From assembly GCA_025200525.1 (NCBI GenBank), contig CM045763.1, positions 86,580,131-86,644,130 on the forward strand: DNA of 64,000 nt, read 5' to 3'. This document shows, one piece after another, positions 41,044 through 52,500 of the stretch. The notes below the pieces were generated by a model. It was not told the origin of the DNA and ran no database searches. It saw nothing but the letters and a program-made list of their open reading frames with translations. Position 1 is the first letter of the stretch. Each line of letters begins with the position of its first letter. This DNA is from Camellia lanceoleosa (Eukaryota; Streptophyta; Magnoliopsida; Ericales; Theaceae). Made by a program: the position numbers and the translations under genes.

Positions 41044-44000
41044 GTGAACAGATTTTTGTGCCAAAATCTAACTTTGAGGGTGGCTATGAAGGGATTGCGT
41101 TGGTCATTGAGGGATTTGCTTTTGGGGATAGTTGGACCATACGACCGAAGCGCCCTCCGAGGTTGCATATTTTTGAAGAGCAATCGATGGCGGTTACAGC
41201 CGTTCGATGGGGTAGATTCGTGGGCGATGTTGTAGTTAAGAAAGGTACTGAAAGGGAGTGGTTTCAACAGTTGAACAGAGCAGTTGTGGGGAGGGTGGGG
41301 TTTGTGGGAGAAAACAGTTTGGACACGAGGGTTGTTTTTGATTGGGTGCATTGCTAGTAGAAGTCGTCGGGTGAGGTACAGGTTTTTCAAATTGGCGGTC
41401 AATTTTACCTATTTGTCTTCCGGTCGAGGCGAGAAGCGGAGGCGGTGGTGCGTCGGAGGTAGACAATTGCTGGTCGCGACATGTTTCTCAACTGGTGGTT
41501 GCCGGATTCATTTTGTGTTGATAGAAGGGTATCGGCTCCAGTTCGAAGCAACTGGATACAAGTTTTGGGCTCCCGATCCATCTTCAAGGCATTAAGGTGT
41601 ACTGAGTGATTAGAGATTGTTGCGAAGGCTTTGTGGCAGTCGACGAGTTGATGGAATTACTGGGCTATGTTCATATGAAAGTTAGGGGCCTGGTCAGTGG
41701 GATTCCGTCTCAAATCTCGATTCGATGGGGTTCCTGGAGTTACATGCTTCCCATCTGGGCCGGTGGTGGTTTCGGCTCCGCCACCGGTTGCCACATGGAC
41801 TGAGAATCAGTTGGGTTTGGCATGTGCGAAATTAGGGCCACGTGAGTTGCGAAAATGGCGAAGGTCATATGATTCTCAGAGATTGGGGGAATAGCGAAAG
41901 TTTTGCCCTAATTTTCAGCGATTTAGGAACATTAGGGATGGTGGTCAACAGAAGTTTGGGTTTAAAGGGTAAAGGCTTCGGGTTATTGGGAGCCCACAGA
42001 CCCATAGGCAAATGGGCCATATGAGCCCACAGCTGAGGACTCCAGCCCAAACTGAGCCACAGGGACGTTGAGGCCTTTGGGCCTGTCTGCAAGGAAGCCA
42101 ACAAGTGCTTTTCATGATTTATCTATAGGTCAAGGCAGTAGCCCTAGGCTGGTCCTTAATTCTATTGGGCCAAACTTGAAGCAGTCTGGTAAATTTTATG
42201 ACCCGCCTGTGATACGAGTTTTTGACCTTCTACATCGCAGTGTGGGCCCGAGTCTTCCAGAGGCGCATTCGTCGATAGGTACGAAGCAGAATTTGTCGGC
42301 AATGGAGCTCCGACTGCTGCCACATTGTGCTAGCCCCTTTATTCACGCGAAGCACCTTGATTTTAAGCCTGGTCTAAGAGTGGACAACGTAGGGTCGCGG
42401 TCACCACCGGCGCCTAATCAGTTGTTGGATCTGCAGATTGAAGCTTGCAGTGAGAAAGGGAAGAGGTTGGACCATTCCGTTAACCCTGACTTTGGGGCGG
42501 ACTGTGGCGTTATAGATGGTCGGTGGCTAGATGAAGACAAAAATCTGTCATTGGTTATATATCCATTGGCAATGGAGACAGAGTCGGTTGCTGTCACTAG
42601 GGTTGAGACTACTAGCGAGACCATGAGAAATGGTTTTAAAGGACAGGATCTGCTTGGTCTAGGAGAGGTGTTGTCACAAATTCAAGAAGTGAGTTGTTTG
42701 CTTGGGGTATCATTTGTTGGGCATGAAGATGAAGCAATGAAGCTATTTTCGGCTATTGAGGCATCTTGGAGGGGGAGTGCTCATTTGGGGAAACAATTAC
42801 AGGTTGTTGGGCACAAAGGTAAGGGTACTAGGAAGTTGAGAAATCTAGAGTGTACTATTAATTATGATAGGCGCTCACAAGAAGGGGGGTGGACTGTGAG
42901 GAAAAATCATGCAAGCCAATCTTTGTTGCCATGCATTTAAAATTTTTATCTTGGAATGTGTGTAGTTTGAATAATCGGGGAAAGAGGAAGATGCTAAAAG
43001 TTATTTTAAGGAAGGTAAAAGCGGATGTTGTCTGTCTCTGGGAGACCAAAATGGTACATGTCGATAAGGAGGTAGTTAGAGAGGTGTGGGGGGGTCGTCA
43101 TGTGGATTGGACATATTTATCCGCTGCTGGGGTGGCTAGAGAGGTTCTTTTATGTTAGGATCGGAAGGTGATTGAAAAAGATGAGGAGGAGGTGGGTGGG
43201 TTTTCTATATCATGTCTTTTTCGTTGTAGTGAGGACGACTTTCGGTGGGTGTTTACGAGAGTTTATGGTCCGATGAGGGGGTTCGAGCGGCATCTCTTTT
43301 GGGAAGAGCTTCAGAGTATTGTTTTTCGGTAGTCGGCGCCTTGGTGTGTAGTAGGTGATTTTCAATATGGTGCGTCAGTCAGAGGAGAAATTGGGATTGA
43401 GTCATTCAGTAGGCTCTATGCGGGCTTTTTCATCGTTGATTGATGATTTGGCATTGATTGATTTGCCGTTGCAGGGAGGAAGCTTCACTTGGTCTAGAGG
43501 CCGGGTGTTTTCTCGTCTAGATCAGTTTTTGATTTCTGGGGATTGGGAGGAGCACTTTTCTCAGGTAGTTCAACAACGTTTGGAGCGTCTTGTTTCAGAT
43601 CATTAGCTGGTGTTATTGGATAGTGGTGGGATTCGGAGTGGTTCGGTGCCATTCCAGTTTGAGAATATGTGGTTGCAATCAAAAGGTTTTGTGAATACAA
43701 TTTTGTTGTGGTGAGATGGATACTCTATGGTGGAAAATCCTAGTCGTAGGTTGGCTCAAAAATTAAAGCTTCTTAAGTCTGATTTGTGGAGATGGAACAA
43801 AGAGGTTTTTGGTCGATTGGAGACTCAGAAGACAAATATTTTGGCAGTGCTGCATAGATTAGATGAGAAGGAGCTTGAGGGTAGCTTGTCCGAGAAGGAT
43901 TTGGCGTCCCGGAAAAAGGCAATGAAGGATTTTGGTCATGTGGCTTACATGGAGGAGGTTAGTTACCGATAGAGATCCAGATGTTTGTGGCTAAAAGAGG

Positions 44001-46675
44001 GGGATTGAAATACAAATTTTTTTCATCGTATGACAAATGCTAATCGTCAGGTGAATCAAATTGGAAAGATGCGAGTCAATGGTGTGGTGTTATCGTCAGA
44101 GAAATAGGTGAAGGATAGCATCATGAGTTTCTATCAGTGCCTATTTCACGAGGAATGAGAGACTTGGAGGTCGGGGTTGAGTGGTGTTCAGTTCGATGCT
44201 ATTTCAGAGGCGTATAGGCAGATGTTGGAACAGCCATTTTCAGATAAGGAGGTTTTAGGGGCTTTATAGAAGATGCCTGTGGACAAAGCGCTGGGGCCTA
44301 ATGGTTGTACTATGTTTTTCTTTCAGTTGTGTTGAGAAGTTATGAAGACAGACGTGTTGGCTATGTTTGCTCAGTTTTATCAGATAGGGCAGTTCGAGAT
44401 GAGTCTTAATGCTACTTTCATAGCCTTAATTCCAAAAAAAAGATGGGCGAAGGATATTATGGACTTTCGACTCATTAGTTTGTTAGGGAGTGTGTATAAG
44501 CTTTTGGCTAAAGTCTTGGCTACCAGATTGCGGGGGGGTTTGGAATGGGTGGTGTCAGAGTCCCAGAATGCCTTTGTAGATGGTCATCAGATTTTGGATG
44601 ATGTGTTGGTAGCTAATGAGTGTGTTGATTCGCCGATTCAACAGAGGCATCCAGAGATTATCTGCAAGTTAGCTATTGAAAAGGCATATGATAATGTGAA
44701 TTAGAGATTCTTAATGTATATGTTGGAAATGATGGGGTTTGGAGTGGTGTGAAAGAGGTGGATTCTATTTTGTATATCTACTGTTCGAATGTCTGTCCTC
44801 GTGAATGGGACGCTAGTAAGTTTTTTCCCAACGTATAAAGGTTTGCGACAAGGAGATCCTTTGTCTCCGTTATTGTTTATATTGATTATAGAGGCTTTGG
44901 GCCGTTTGTTATCCAGGGCAGTTCAAAGATGTTTGTTTACAGGTTTCGAGATGGGAATGGCACAGCATTCCAGCTTTGTGGTGTCTCATTTGTTTTTTGC
45001 AGATGATGCCCTTATTTTTTGTGGCGTGAATGAGGCTTAGATTGGTTATTTGAGATGTGTTCTTTTTATGCTTTGAGGCGGTTTCGGGTGAATCTAGGAA
45101 AATCCGAGATGATTCCGGTTGGTGTAGTGGCACGTATATCGATTTTGACTGCTATTTTGGGGTGCAAGGTGGCCACATTGCTCATAACTTATTTGGGGTT
45201 ACCTTTGGGTGCTTTATATAAGGCAAAATGGGTGTGAGATGGGGTGGTGGACAGGGTGTAATGTCGTCTGGCCGGCTAGAAGCGTCAATACCTTTCGAAA
45301 TGGGGGCGAGTGGCTCTGATAAAGAGTGTGCTCTCGAGCATTCCGACTTATTTTATGTCTGTGCATGTCATCCCCGTGTCTGTTGCTATGTGGTTAGAGT
45401 TACAGAGGGATTTCTTATGAGGTGGTGATTCTGAGTCTTTTCATTACCATTTAGTAGCTTAGGATCAGATTTGTTGTCTTAAGATGACGAGGGGTTTGGG
45501 GATTTAGAGTTTGGTTTCGTTTAATTTGGTTTTTATAGGGAAATGGTTATGGCGGTTTGGGGTCGAAAGGGAGCGGTTGTGGAGGACAGTGGTAGGGGTT
45601 AAATATGATTTGGGATTGGGGGATTAGAGTACTGAGAAGGTTACACAGTCGCATGGACGGAGTTTATGGAACGGTATTTGGTTGGGCTGGGAGGAGTTTT
45701 TGAAAAGGGTTAGTTTTAAAGTTAGAGTGGAGGATCGAGTTCGGTTTTTGAGGGATTGGTGGTATGATGAGATGGCTTTAGAGGTGATGTTCTCATTGAT
45801 TTTTCGTCTTGTGATTGATCGAGAGGCGACGGTGGCATCTTATGCTCAAATTCAATGCTAGGTTGTGGTGTGGAATGTTGGGTTGTGGCGGGATGTGCAG
45901 GATTGGGAGGTGGACCAGTTGCTAGATTTGTTGAGCTTTTTGTATGGGCTTCGGTTTGGGGGGTTAGGGAGGATTCTTTGCGGTGGGATGAGTCCAAGTC
46001 CAAAGAGGTATTTTTTGTGTCTTCTTTTTATCATTCGCTTTCGGGAAGGGATGGGATGTCGTTCCCATGGAAAACTGTTTAGGTAGTGGGTTGTCCATCC
46101 AAAGTTACTTTCTTTGTGTGGACAACAGTTTTAGGGTGTATTCTGACAATTGATAATTTGGTTCATCGATGGCATATTTTAGTAAAATGATGTAGCATGT
46201 GTTGTCAGGATGCAGAAACGGTGGATCACTTGCTGATTTGCTGTCCGGTGGCGTCTCGTCTTTGGATGGTTATTGTTGTTATCTTCGGTTTGGCTTGGGT
46301 TCAGCCTGGGACAGTGCGGGCGGTGGTACAAAGTTGGGCTGGAGGAAGGGTTGGGAAGCGCTGTCGAAAGGCTTGGAAGTTTGCTAGTCATTGTCTATTG
46401 TGGCTTGTTTGGTTGAAGCGTAATAGGCGAATAATTTTGGGGGAGATGCATTCGGTGGCATGGCTGGAGAGGCGTATGTTTATTGTGTTGCATAGTTGGT
46501 TATCATTATCAGTGGACCCGGATGTTTTGACCTTTGTTGATTTTGTAGAGGAGTTGATTTAGTTATTTTTTTGCAATTTAGTGCTGTTTTATTTATATTT
46601 GCTGTTAGTTGGTAAGTTTGATTTTGTATTCTTTGCATCGGCTTGATGCTTTTAATAAAGTCTGCTTATTTATCA
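41044..46675 (+). mobile_element. Decayed L1-type LINE: ORF1 remainder, endonuclease, reverse transcriptase, zf-RVT
   Basis: ORF1 continues from the left piece to about 42940 in fragments. ORF2 begins at about 42931 with MHLKFLSWNVCSLNNRGKRK, the start of an APE-type endonuclease (LWETK, then VVGDF at about 43350 and LDQFLISGDWEEHF, ending SDH). Reverse transcriptase motifs follow: [52 protein letters not shown] and the catalytic FFADDALIF (about 44995). Near the end CCQDAETVDHLLICCPVASR is the zf-RVT zinc finger, in a frame ending at 46562. A polyadenylation signal AATAAA (46653) and an A-rich tail end the element. Many TAG and TGA stops, mostly at Trp and Gln positions, plus frameshifts make it dead. 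No RNase H domain was seen here, unlike the copy at 3700. Confidence 0.9.
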
Positions 46676-46734
46676 CAAAAAAATAAAAATAAAAAATGAT
46701 TTTTCATATTGAGTGAACTCCGTAGGCTATAGTT

Positions 46735-46925
46735 AGTATAAATTTTCATTTGTGTCCTTAAAAAGTTGTCATGTGCATTGCATGTGATTATTTGTCAATA
46801 AAAAATCAAACTTCAGTTAGTAATTGTTCTTATTTGACACAAAAATTAAAATTTAAGGGTAACTGTATTACAATTGAAATGATAGGAATCAAATTAAAAC
46901 TTAGGTGAGACTATAGAGACCATTA
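46735..46925 (-). repeat. Right arm of the inverted repeat flanking the LINE
   Basis: Inverted partner of 29735-29905, directly after the LINE tail. Together the arms imply that the LINE inserted into an older terminal-inverted-repeat element, into which the LTR element then arrived by way of the LINE. Confidence 0.5.
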
Positions 46926-47114
46926 ATACAATTTACTCTTGAAAGATTGTATGCTTACATCATTTTTGTAGATAATTAATGACAAGAATGGTGTCTTAGT
47001 TGAAAAATTATTCACATGTGGTATAACAAGTGAGAAAAATGAGAATAAATAATTATAAATTTTCATATGGGTGAAAAAAATATATGTATATAGATAAAAA
47101 AAAAACATATTCAG

Positions 47115-47544
47115 CTTGCTTGGTTCTATTTTTTAAAAAACACTTTTTTATAAAATTCTACTTTCTTATTTTTCGTATTTTTTTTATTGATTTTTTTTAA
47201 TATTTTAAGCAATTTTTTTTACTTTTTAGATACACTTAACATAAATACACCTAAAAAGTAAAAAAATTATTAAAAAAATCTTTTAAAAATTCACTAAATA
47301 TCAAAAATACAAAAAAATACAAAATTTTAGTATATTTTTTATATTTTTATGTATTTATTAATTTTTTAAAATATTTTTTCATAATTTTTTTACTTTTTAG
47401 ATACATCTAAGTAAGGTGCAGCTAAAAAAGTAAAAAAAATGTTTAAAATTTTAAAAATATTCACTAAAAATAAAAAAAACACAAAAACCAAAAAACTCAA
47501 TTTTAAAAAAACTTATTTCAAAAAACTCAAACCAAACACACTGA
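47115..47544 (+). mobile_element. MITE family A, copy 2
   Basis: About 430 bp from CTTGCTTGGTTCTATTTTTT to CTCAAACCAAACACACTGA. It is closely similar to 51289-51724 over its whole length, including the paired inner words ACTTTTTAGATACACTTAAC and ACTTTTTAGATACATCTAAG, and to the reverse complement of 5022-5446. Confidence 0.8.
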
Positions 47545-47879
47545 TTATATTTGTAAGGGTGTAGTAGAAGGCAAATATATATATATACAAATATATATAT
47601 AAAAAAAGAGTATACAAATTTAATCATTAATATTTATACAGTTTTTCACCAATTTATAATGATTTTTTCAAATACCCACTGATGTAATATTTTTCTTATA
47701 TTTTTTTACTATCATATTTAGACGGGTATGAAAGAAAATTATGCGAGGGATATATAAAGGGGAGTTTTTTTTTATTCAATTATTTTAATAGGCAAATTAT
47801 GCATTTTAAATAACAAATTAGTTTGTTTCTTACCATATCTCAAAATGTTTAGTGAAAAATAAAATATGCAAAATAAAAG

Positions 47880-48960
47880 AGTTTTTTTCATAATTGATGG
47901 GTCGTTGAACACACCAAAATTAAATAAAAAACTATATCAAATTCTTTCAGAATAATGACAAGTCCAAGTATCGATCCACAGGGACAATTGTGAAATTAAA
48001 CTAATTTAATTGTTAAATTCCTAAATTAATTTTGATGAAAAGATTGATTGTTCATAACCTAATTTAATAACAAATACTAAGTAATTAAATTATAAATTAT
48101 AAATTATAAATAAAAATTGGATTTACTGATTTGGGAAAAAACCTAGGGTAATGAGTCAACCACTAGTTACGTAAATAGGGTTTCAAATTGAAAACAATTA
48201 TGTTATGGTTCGAACGGAATAATGTTTCGCAACTACAAGTTCAAAACATTTAACAAGAAAATCATCACGTACAATATACGAGCACGAACCATCTTAAGTA
48301 GTACGAATTGTTCACTATAAATTAAGGTAGTGACATGATTCATCTTTCGTAATATGATTCGTCTCATACCTTTAATTTGAAAGAATAGAAAACTCTTGTA
48401 TGGAAAACATTCAACAATCTCAGAAAGCTGAATATTTGAAGATATAATAAAATATATATATATAACTTCTAAAACACCATACAATTATTCAAACCTTTAC
48501 ATAATTAAAAATCAAAAAGAAAAACCTAATTACATGGCTAGGGTTTCATCAAAACCCTAGAAAAAGAAGACTAGCCACTCATAAAGGAATGGGAAGAGGA
48601 AGAAGATAAGGAAGAAGACCCCATGGAAGTGTCTTTCAAGCTTTTTTGAGAAAATCACCTCTTGGAACCATAGCCTCTCTTTCCTTGCAAAAATAATTTT
48701 CGAATCCTAATCCAACATTTTTCTTGCTTATTTATACTTCTGTTGTCTTTCAAACAGGTTTAAAACATCGGGCACGTTTTTCCAAAAAAAGTCAACGCAT
48801 GTGCGGGCAAGTCAATGCACATGCGAGAAAGTCAATACACGTACGGAAATTTGTTTTCTCTCCAAATTTTGTCTTTTTACTCATTTTATGCTCCGACTAT
48901 GTATAACCTTATTGATATTAAACACACATAAAATATACAGTTTGACAAGCAAGTAAAGTT
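47880..48960. repeat. Unclassified retroelement-like segment
   Basis: A segment with TCGATCCACAGGGAC near 47975, a phrase often seen in plant retroelement LTR or leader regions, followed by AT-rich sequence, GAAGAAGA-rich purine sequence near 48560-48620, and a 20-bp-period array at 48791-48850. No coding domain, paired LTR or target duplication was found, so class and ends are uncertain. Confidence 0.3.
48791..48850. repeat. 20-bp tandem repeat, three copies
   Basis: Units at 48791, 48811 and 48831 all begin GTCAA and carry the cores CGCATGTGCG, TGCACATGCG and TACACGTACG. Core 2 is close to the reverse complement of core 1, so the motif alternates in orientation while the 20-bp spacing is exact. 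The units are CpG-bearing islands in AT-rich DNA. Confidence 0.8.
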
Positions 48961-49300
48961 AAGAGATCCTAATTAACAGCCTCAATGTTGTACAATTCGA
49001 CCTTAATCAATAATTTATCATAATTTCTCACCAAATTTATAAATCAAACATAAGAAAGATATTATCTTATAATTTTTCACCAAATCCATACAGACTCTGG
49101 CCTAAGGCCTTGTTTGGAAAGTTGAGTTTAGGTTAAAATAGTCAATAAAGATAAAATAAGTTAAAATAATTAATAGAATAAAGTATTATATCAAAATTAT
49201 AATTATTTTATTTTATTTTTCATAATTATCAAATCAACTAAAATAATAATAATTACCATTTCAAACATAACTCTTTTTTAATTAAATTAAAATAATTAAA

Positions 49301-49593
49301 ATAACATATTTCCCAACGAATTGCGTAAAAAAAAAAATGGCCGGACGGGAATGGGCATGGGCTGCACCATCGGACCCAATTAAAACCCTTTTCATGACAC
49401 GACATAGCCATTATTTGACATTGACGGGGACTCCGCGTGTGAAGGAAACGCAGTCGCAGAGTGACGAGAAATGAAAGAAACACTAACCTGAAACAAAATA
49501 AACCCCCCAACTCAATCTCATCATCCCCTCTTTCTCTTTTCAATCTCTGTCTCTCCCCCCTAGGGTTAGGGTTTCCCAACACCGTTGCCAACG
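49301..49593 (+). promoter_or_regulatory. Presumed FY promoter and 5'UTR
   Basis: The sequence changes here from AT-rich repeat to a GC-richer, pyrimidine-rich leader (CTCTTTTCAATCTCTGTCTC near 49532-49551, then TAGGGTTAGGGTTTCCC near 49561-49576, a telo-box-like motif common in leaders of plant housekeeping genes). No convincing TATA box was seen, in line with a broadly expressed gene. Confidence 0.45.
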
Positions 49594-52500
49594 ATGATGT
49601 ACGGTGACCCTCAGCAGCAGCAACCACCACACCAGCAACACCCCCAACCACCACCACAGCAGTACCAGCACCATCCTCAAGTTGGGGAGTTTCCGAGGGG
49701 TCCTCCACAACAACAACAACAACCACCGCCTCCCCCTATGATGCGGCAGCCTTCTGCTTCCTCTACTAATATGGGTGGTGCCCCACCGGAGTACCACCAC
49801 CACCCCCTTGCTCCGCCCCCTCATCGCCCTTATGATGGTCAGTCTCAGTCCCCCCCCCTTTCTCCATTTGGTTGCTGAGGAAACTCAGGGAGAGTAGTAG
49901 AATTGTCAATTTTGAATTTTGTGTTGCTATTATTTGCAATAGTCAAGTAGCTGTGATTAGGAAAAGCTGACTAGTGTACAAACATACTTAGTAGATTGTG
50001 TTTGGAGCATGAATTTGGAAAAGGTAAACATGTAAATGTAGTTATATTTTATTTACTTTTCTCCTATCCTTTCCCCTATCCTTTCCCTTTTCAAATCTCT
50101 ACTTAAATCTATGCTCCAAACACAGCCTTAATAGGAAAATAACTTAGTAATATTCAGATAAAAAAGAATATAGTGAAAATGCAACTAGTCTCTGAATACA
50201 CATTGTATTATGTATTTGATATGTGGAGTATCATTTTTCCACATTTTGGAATTTGACCTTCCCTTGTATTTTCCCATTAATTAACTAAAACAAGTGCACT
50301 ACGTCTAGTTCAACACTCGCTTTGGTAGCAAGTTTCTATTGGCTGGTTATGTTCCCAATCCGTTTAGGATGTGGTTGGGGGATGTGATGATATGTGTCAA
50401 GTTGTCATGTTCATGTTCATGTTTGACTTTTTAAGGACTTCTTCTGTTAGTGTATTTGTATCATATATTGTGTCTGTGCCGTGTTTATTGCCGTTCTTTA
50501 TGCTACATAGAGTTGATCAATACATGGTCGTTACATTTTCTGAATTCAAGGATGAAGCATAAAGCAAATTCACTTATGGTTTGGTGGGAACATTTGGAGA
50601 GGAGCATCAACAGTAAATATTTTGATGCAGTAAAAAGCAGTTCTCATGAATAGACAGTAAGGGCATGCATGGGTCAGTTTGGGTTGATTTTGGGAGAGAT
50701 TATCGACTGAACAATTTGAGAATTTTTGCAACCCATTGCCAACTCACCCAATGTCAAAATTGGCATGTTGTTTGAATATTTTGGCGATTTCAAACTAGCT
50801 ATTCGAGCAGGCTAAGTGGGTTAAAAATACAAAAATGGGGAGAAAAAAATATTAGTGTACTCAACTTTATTTATTTATTTTTATCTGTGTCAAACAAAAA
50901 ATTCAAATCATGGCACAAAACCTACTAATTAATTGAATGTATGATGCTATTTAAAATCGTGTTTTTAAAATTAATATACAAAAAATCAAATTAGGAATAA
51001 ATATGGATAAAAATGAGGGGCGAGTGTCATCTGATTAATGATATTAAGGTTAGGGAGAGATTTTGTAAGCAAGTGTTAGCTAATTTTGGGTATACATAAT
51101 AGGCAGGGTGGGTTGTTTTGTGTAGATTGACAAATTTTAATTTGCAATCCAACAGACCCTCAACTGACCCTCTAGTTGTTATCAGCAAACCTACCCAACC
51201 CAACCATCTCACCTTCTCAAACCGCACAGCTTGGTTTGCGTTGGTGCGGTTTGGTGTTTTTTTGCACACCCCTAATAGACATGATTCACCTTGCTTGTTT
51301 CCACTTTTCAAAAAACACTTTTCAGAAAATTCTACTTTCTTATTTTCTGTGTTTTTTTGTTTTTACTGAATTTTTTTAATATTTTAAGCAATTTTTTTAC
51401 TTTTTAGACACACCTAACATAAATACACCGAAAAAGTAAAAAAATTGTAAAAAAAATCTTTTAAAAATTCAATAAATACCAAAAATACAAAAAAAACAAA
51501 ACAAGAATTCAGTACATTTTTTGTATTTTTATGTATTTATTAAAATTTTAAAATATTTTTTCACAATTTTTTTACTTTTTAGATACATCTAAGTAAGGTG
51601 CATCAAAAAAAGTAAAAAAAATGTTTATAATTTAAAAAATATTCATTAAAAACAAAAAAATACGAAAACCAAAAAAGTCAGTTTTCAAAAAACTTAATCC
51701 AGAAAATTCAAACCAAACACACTGAATACAATTGACTGTGGAAATTAAGTAGGTTATTGCCCCCATATGCTTTATTATTAAGACTATCTTGTTTGATATG
51801 TTGCCCTTGAGTTTCTCCAAACTCCAAAACATTGCTGCCCCAAGCCTCCAACCCATACATGTACTACCATTGATGTGCCTCTTAGTTGTGTTGCTATTGT
51901 GAGTATCAAAGGGGAAGTGAAGCAGTTGTCTGATAGATTCACTGTTTGGGATAAAAAGGAAGCTAATATTTGTTTCCCACATGTGCATGTTATGCTATGA
52001 CAATTTTGGTGAACTAGCTTATAGTTATTGCTAATGTTTGTTTTTTATTCCAATCCATATTGCAGTTCATGGTGACAGTTTCGCTGCAAAAAGAATAAGA
52101 AAGGTTGGCCAAAGGAGAGCTGTCGATTATTCTAGCACTGTTGTGCGGTATATGCAGGTAATATATGCTACAAATAAAAGTCTACATATCTTCATAAATA
52201 TCTTTTTTCTTTAAACATTCCTACAATTGTTTTTTGCAGTACCTTTCCTAGAAGTGGCACTTCTGTTGAAAATCTCAGATTTAGTTTCTGTTGCCACTTC
52301 GATCATCCTTATGTTTCATGGACTGCTCCTTTACATGGCAGACTTCAAAATTTTCAAAAAGATTTAAAATGGAGTATTAACTAGTCTTTTGTGTTTCATT
52401 TTCCATTAATTTCATTTTCTTCTTTATTTTATTTTAGTTTTTCTTTTATTGTTATAATTACTTGTAGTTTTGATAATCTTGTATCTCTACCATGCAGATT

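Larger units (their letters stand above)
46926..49300. other. AT-rich repeat spacer upstream of FY
   Basis: No gene is supported. It holds MITE family A copy 2 (47115-47544), a TA-rich patch (47570-47610), an unclassified retroelement-like segment (about 47880-48960) and a low-complexity block (49108-49300) that begins GGCCTTGTTTGGAAAG and may be another MITE. Confidence 0.5.

Noticed and set aside
41284..42940. Independent host genes of 100-290 codons between 41.0 and 42.9 kb
   Set aside because: They lie between the rejoined start of LINE ORF1 and the endonuclease of ORF2, so they are fragments of LINE ORF1.
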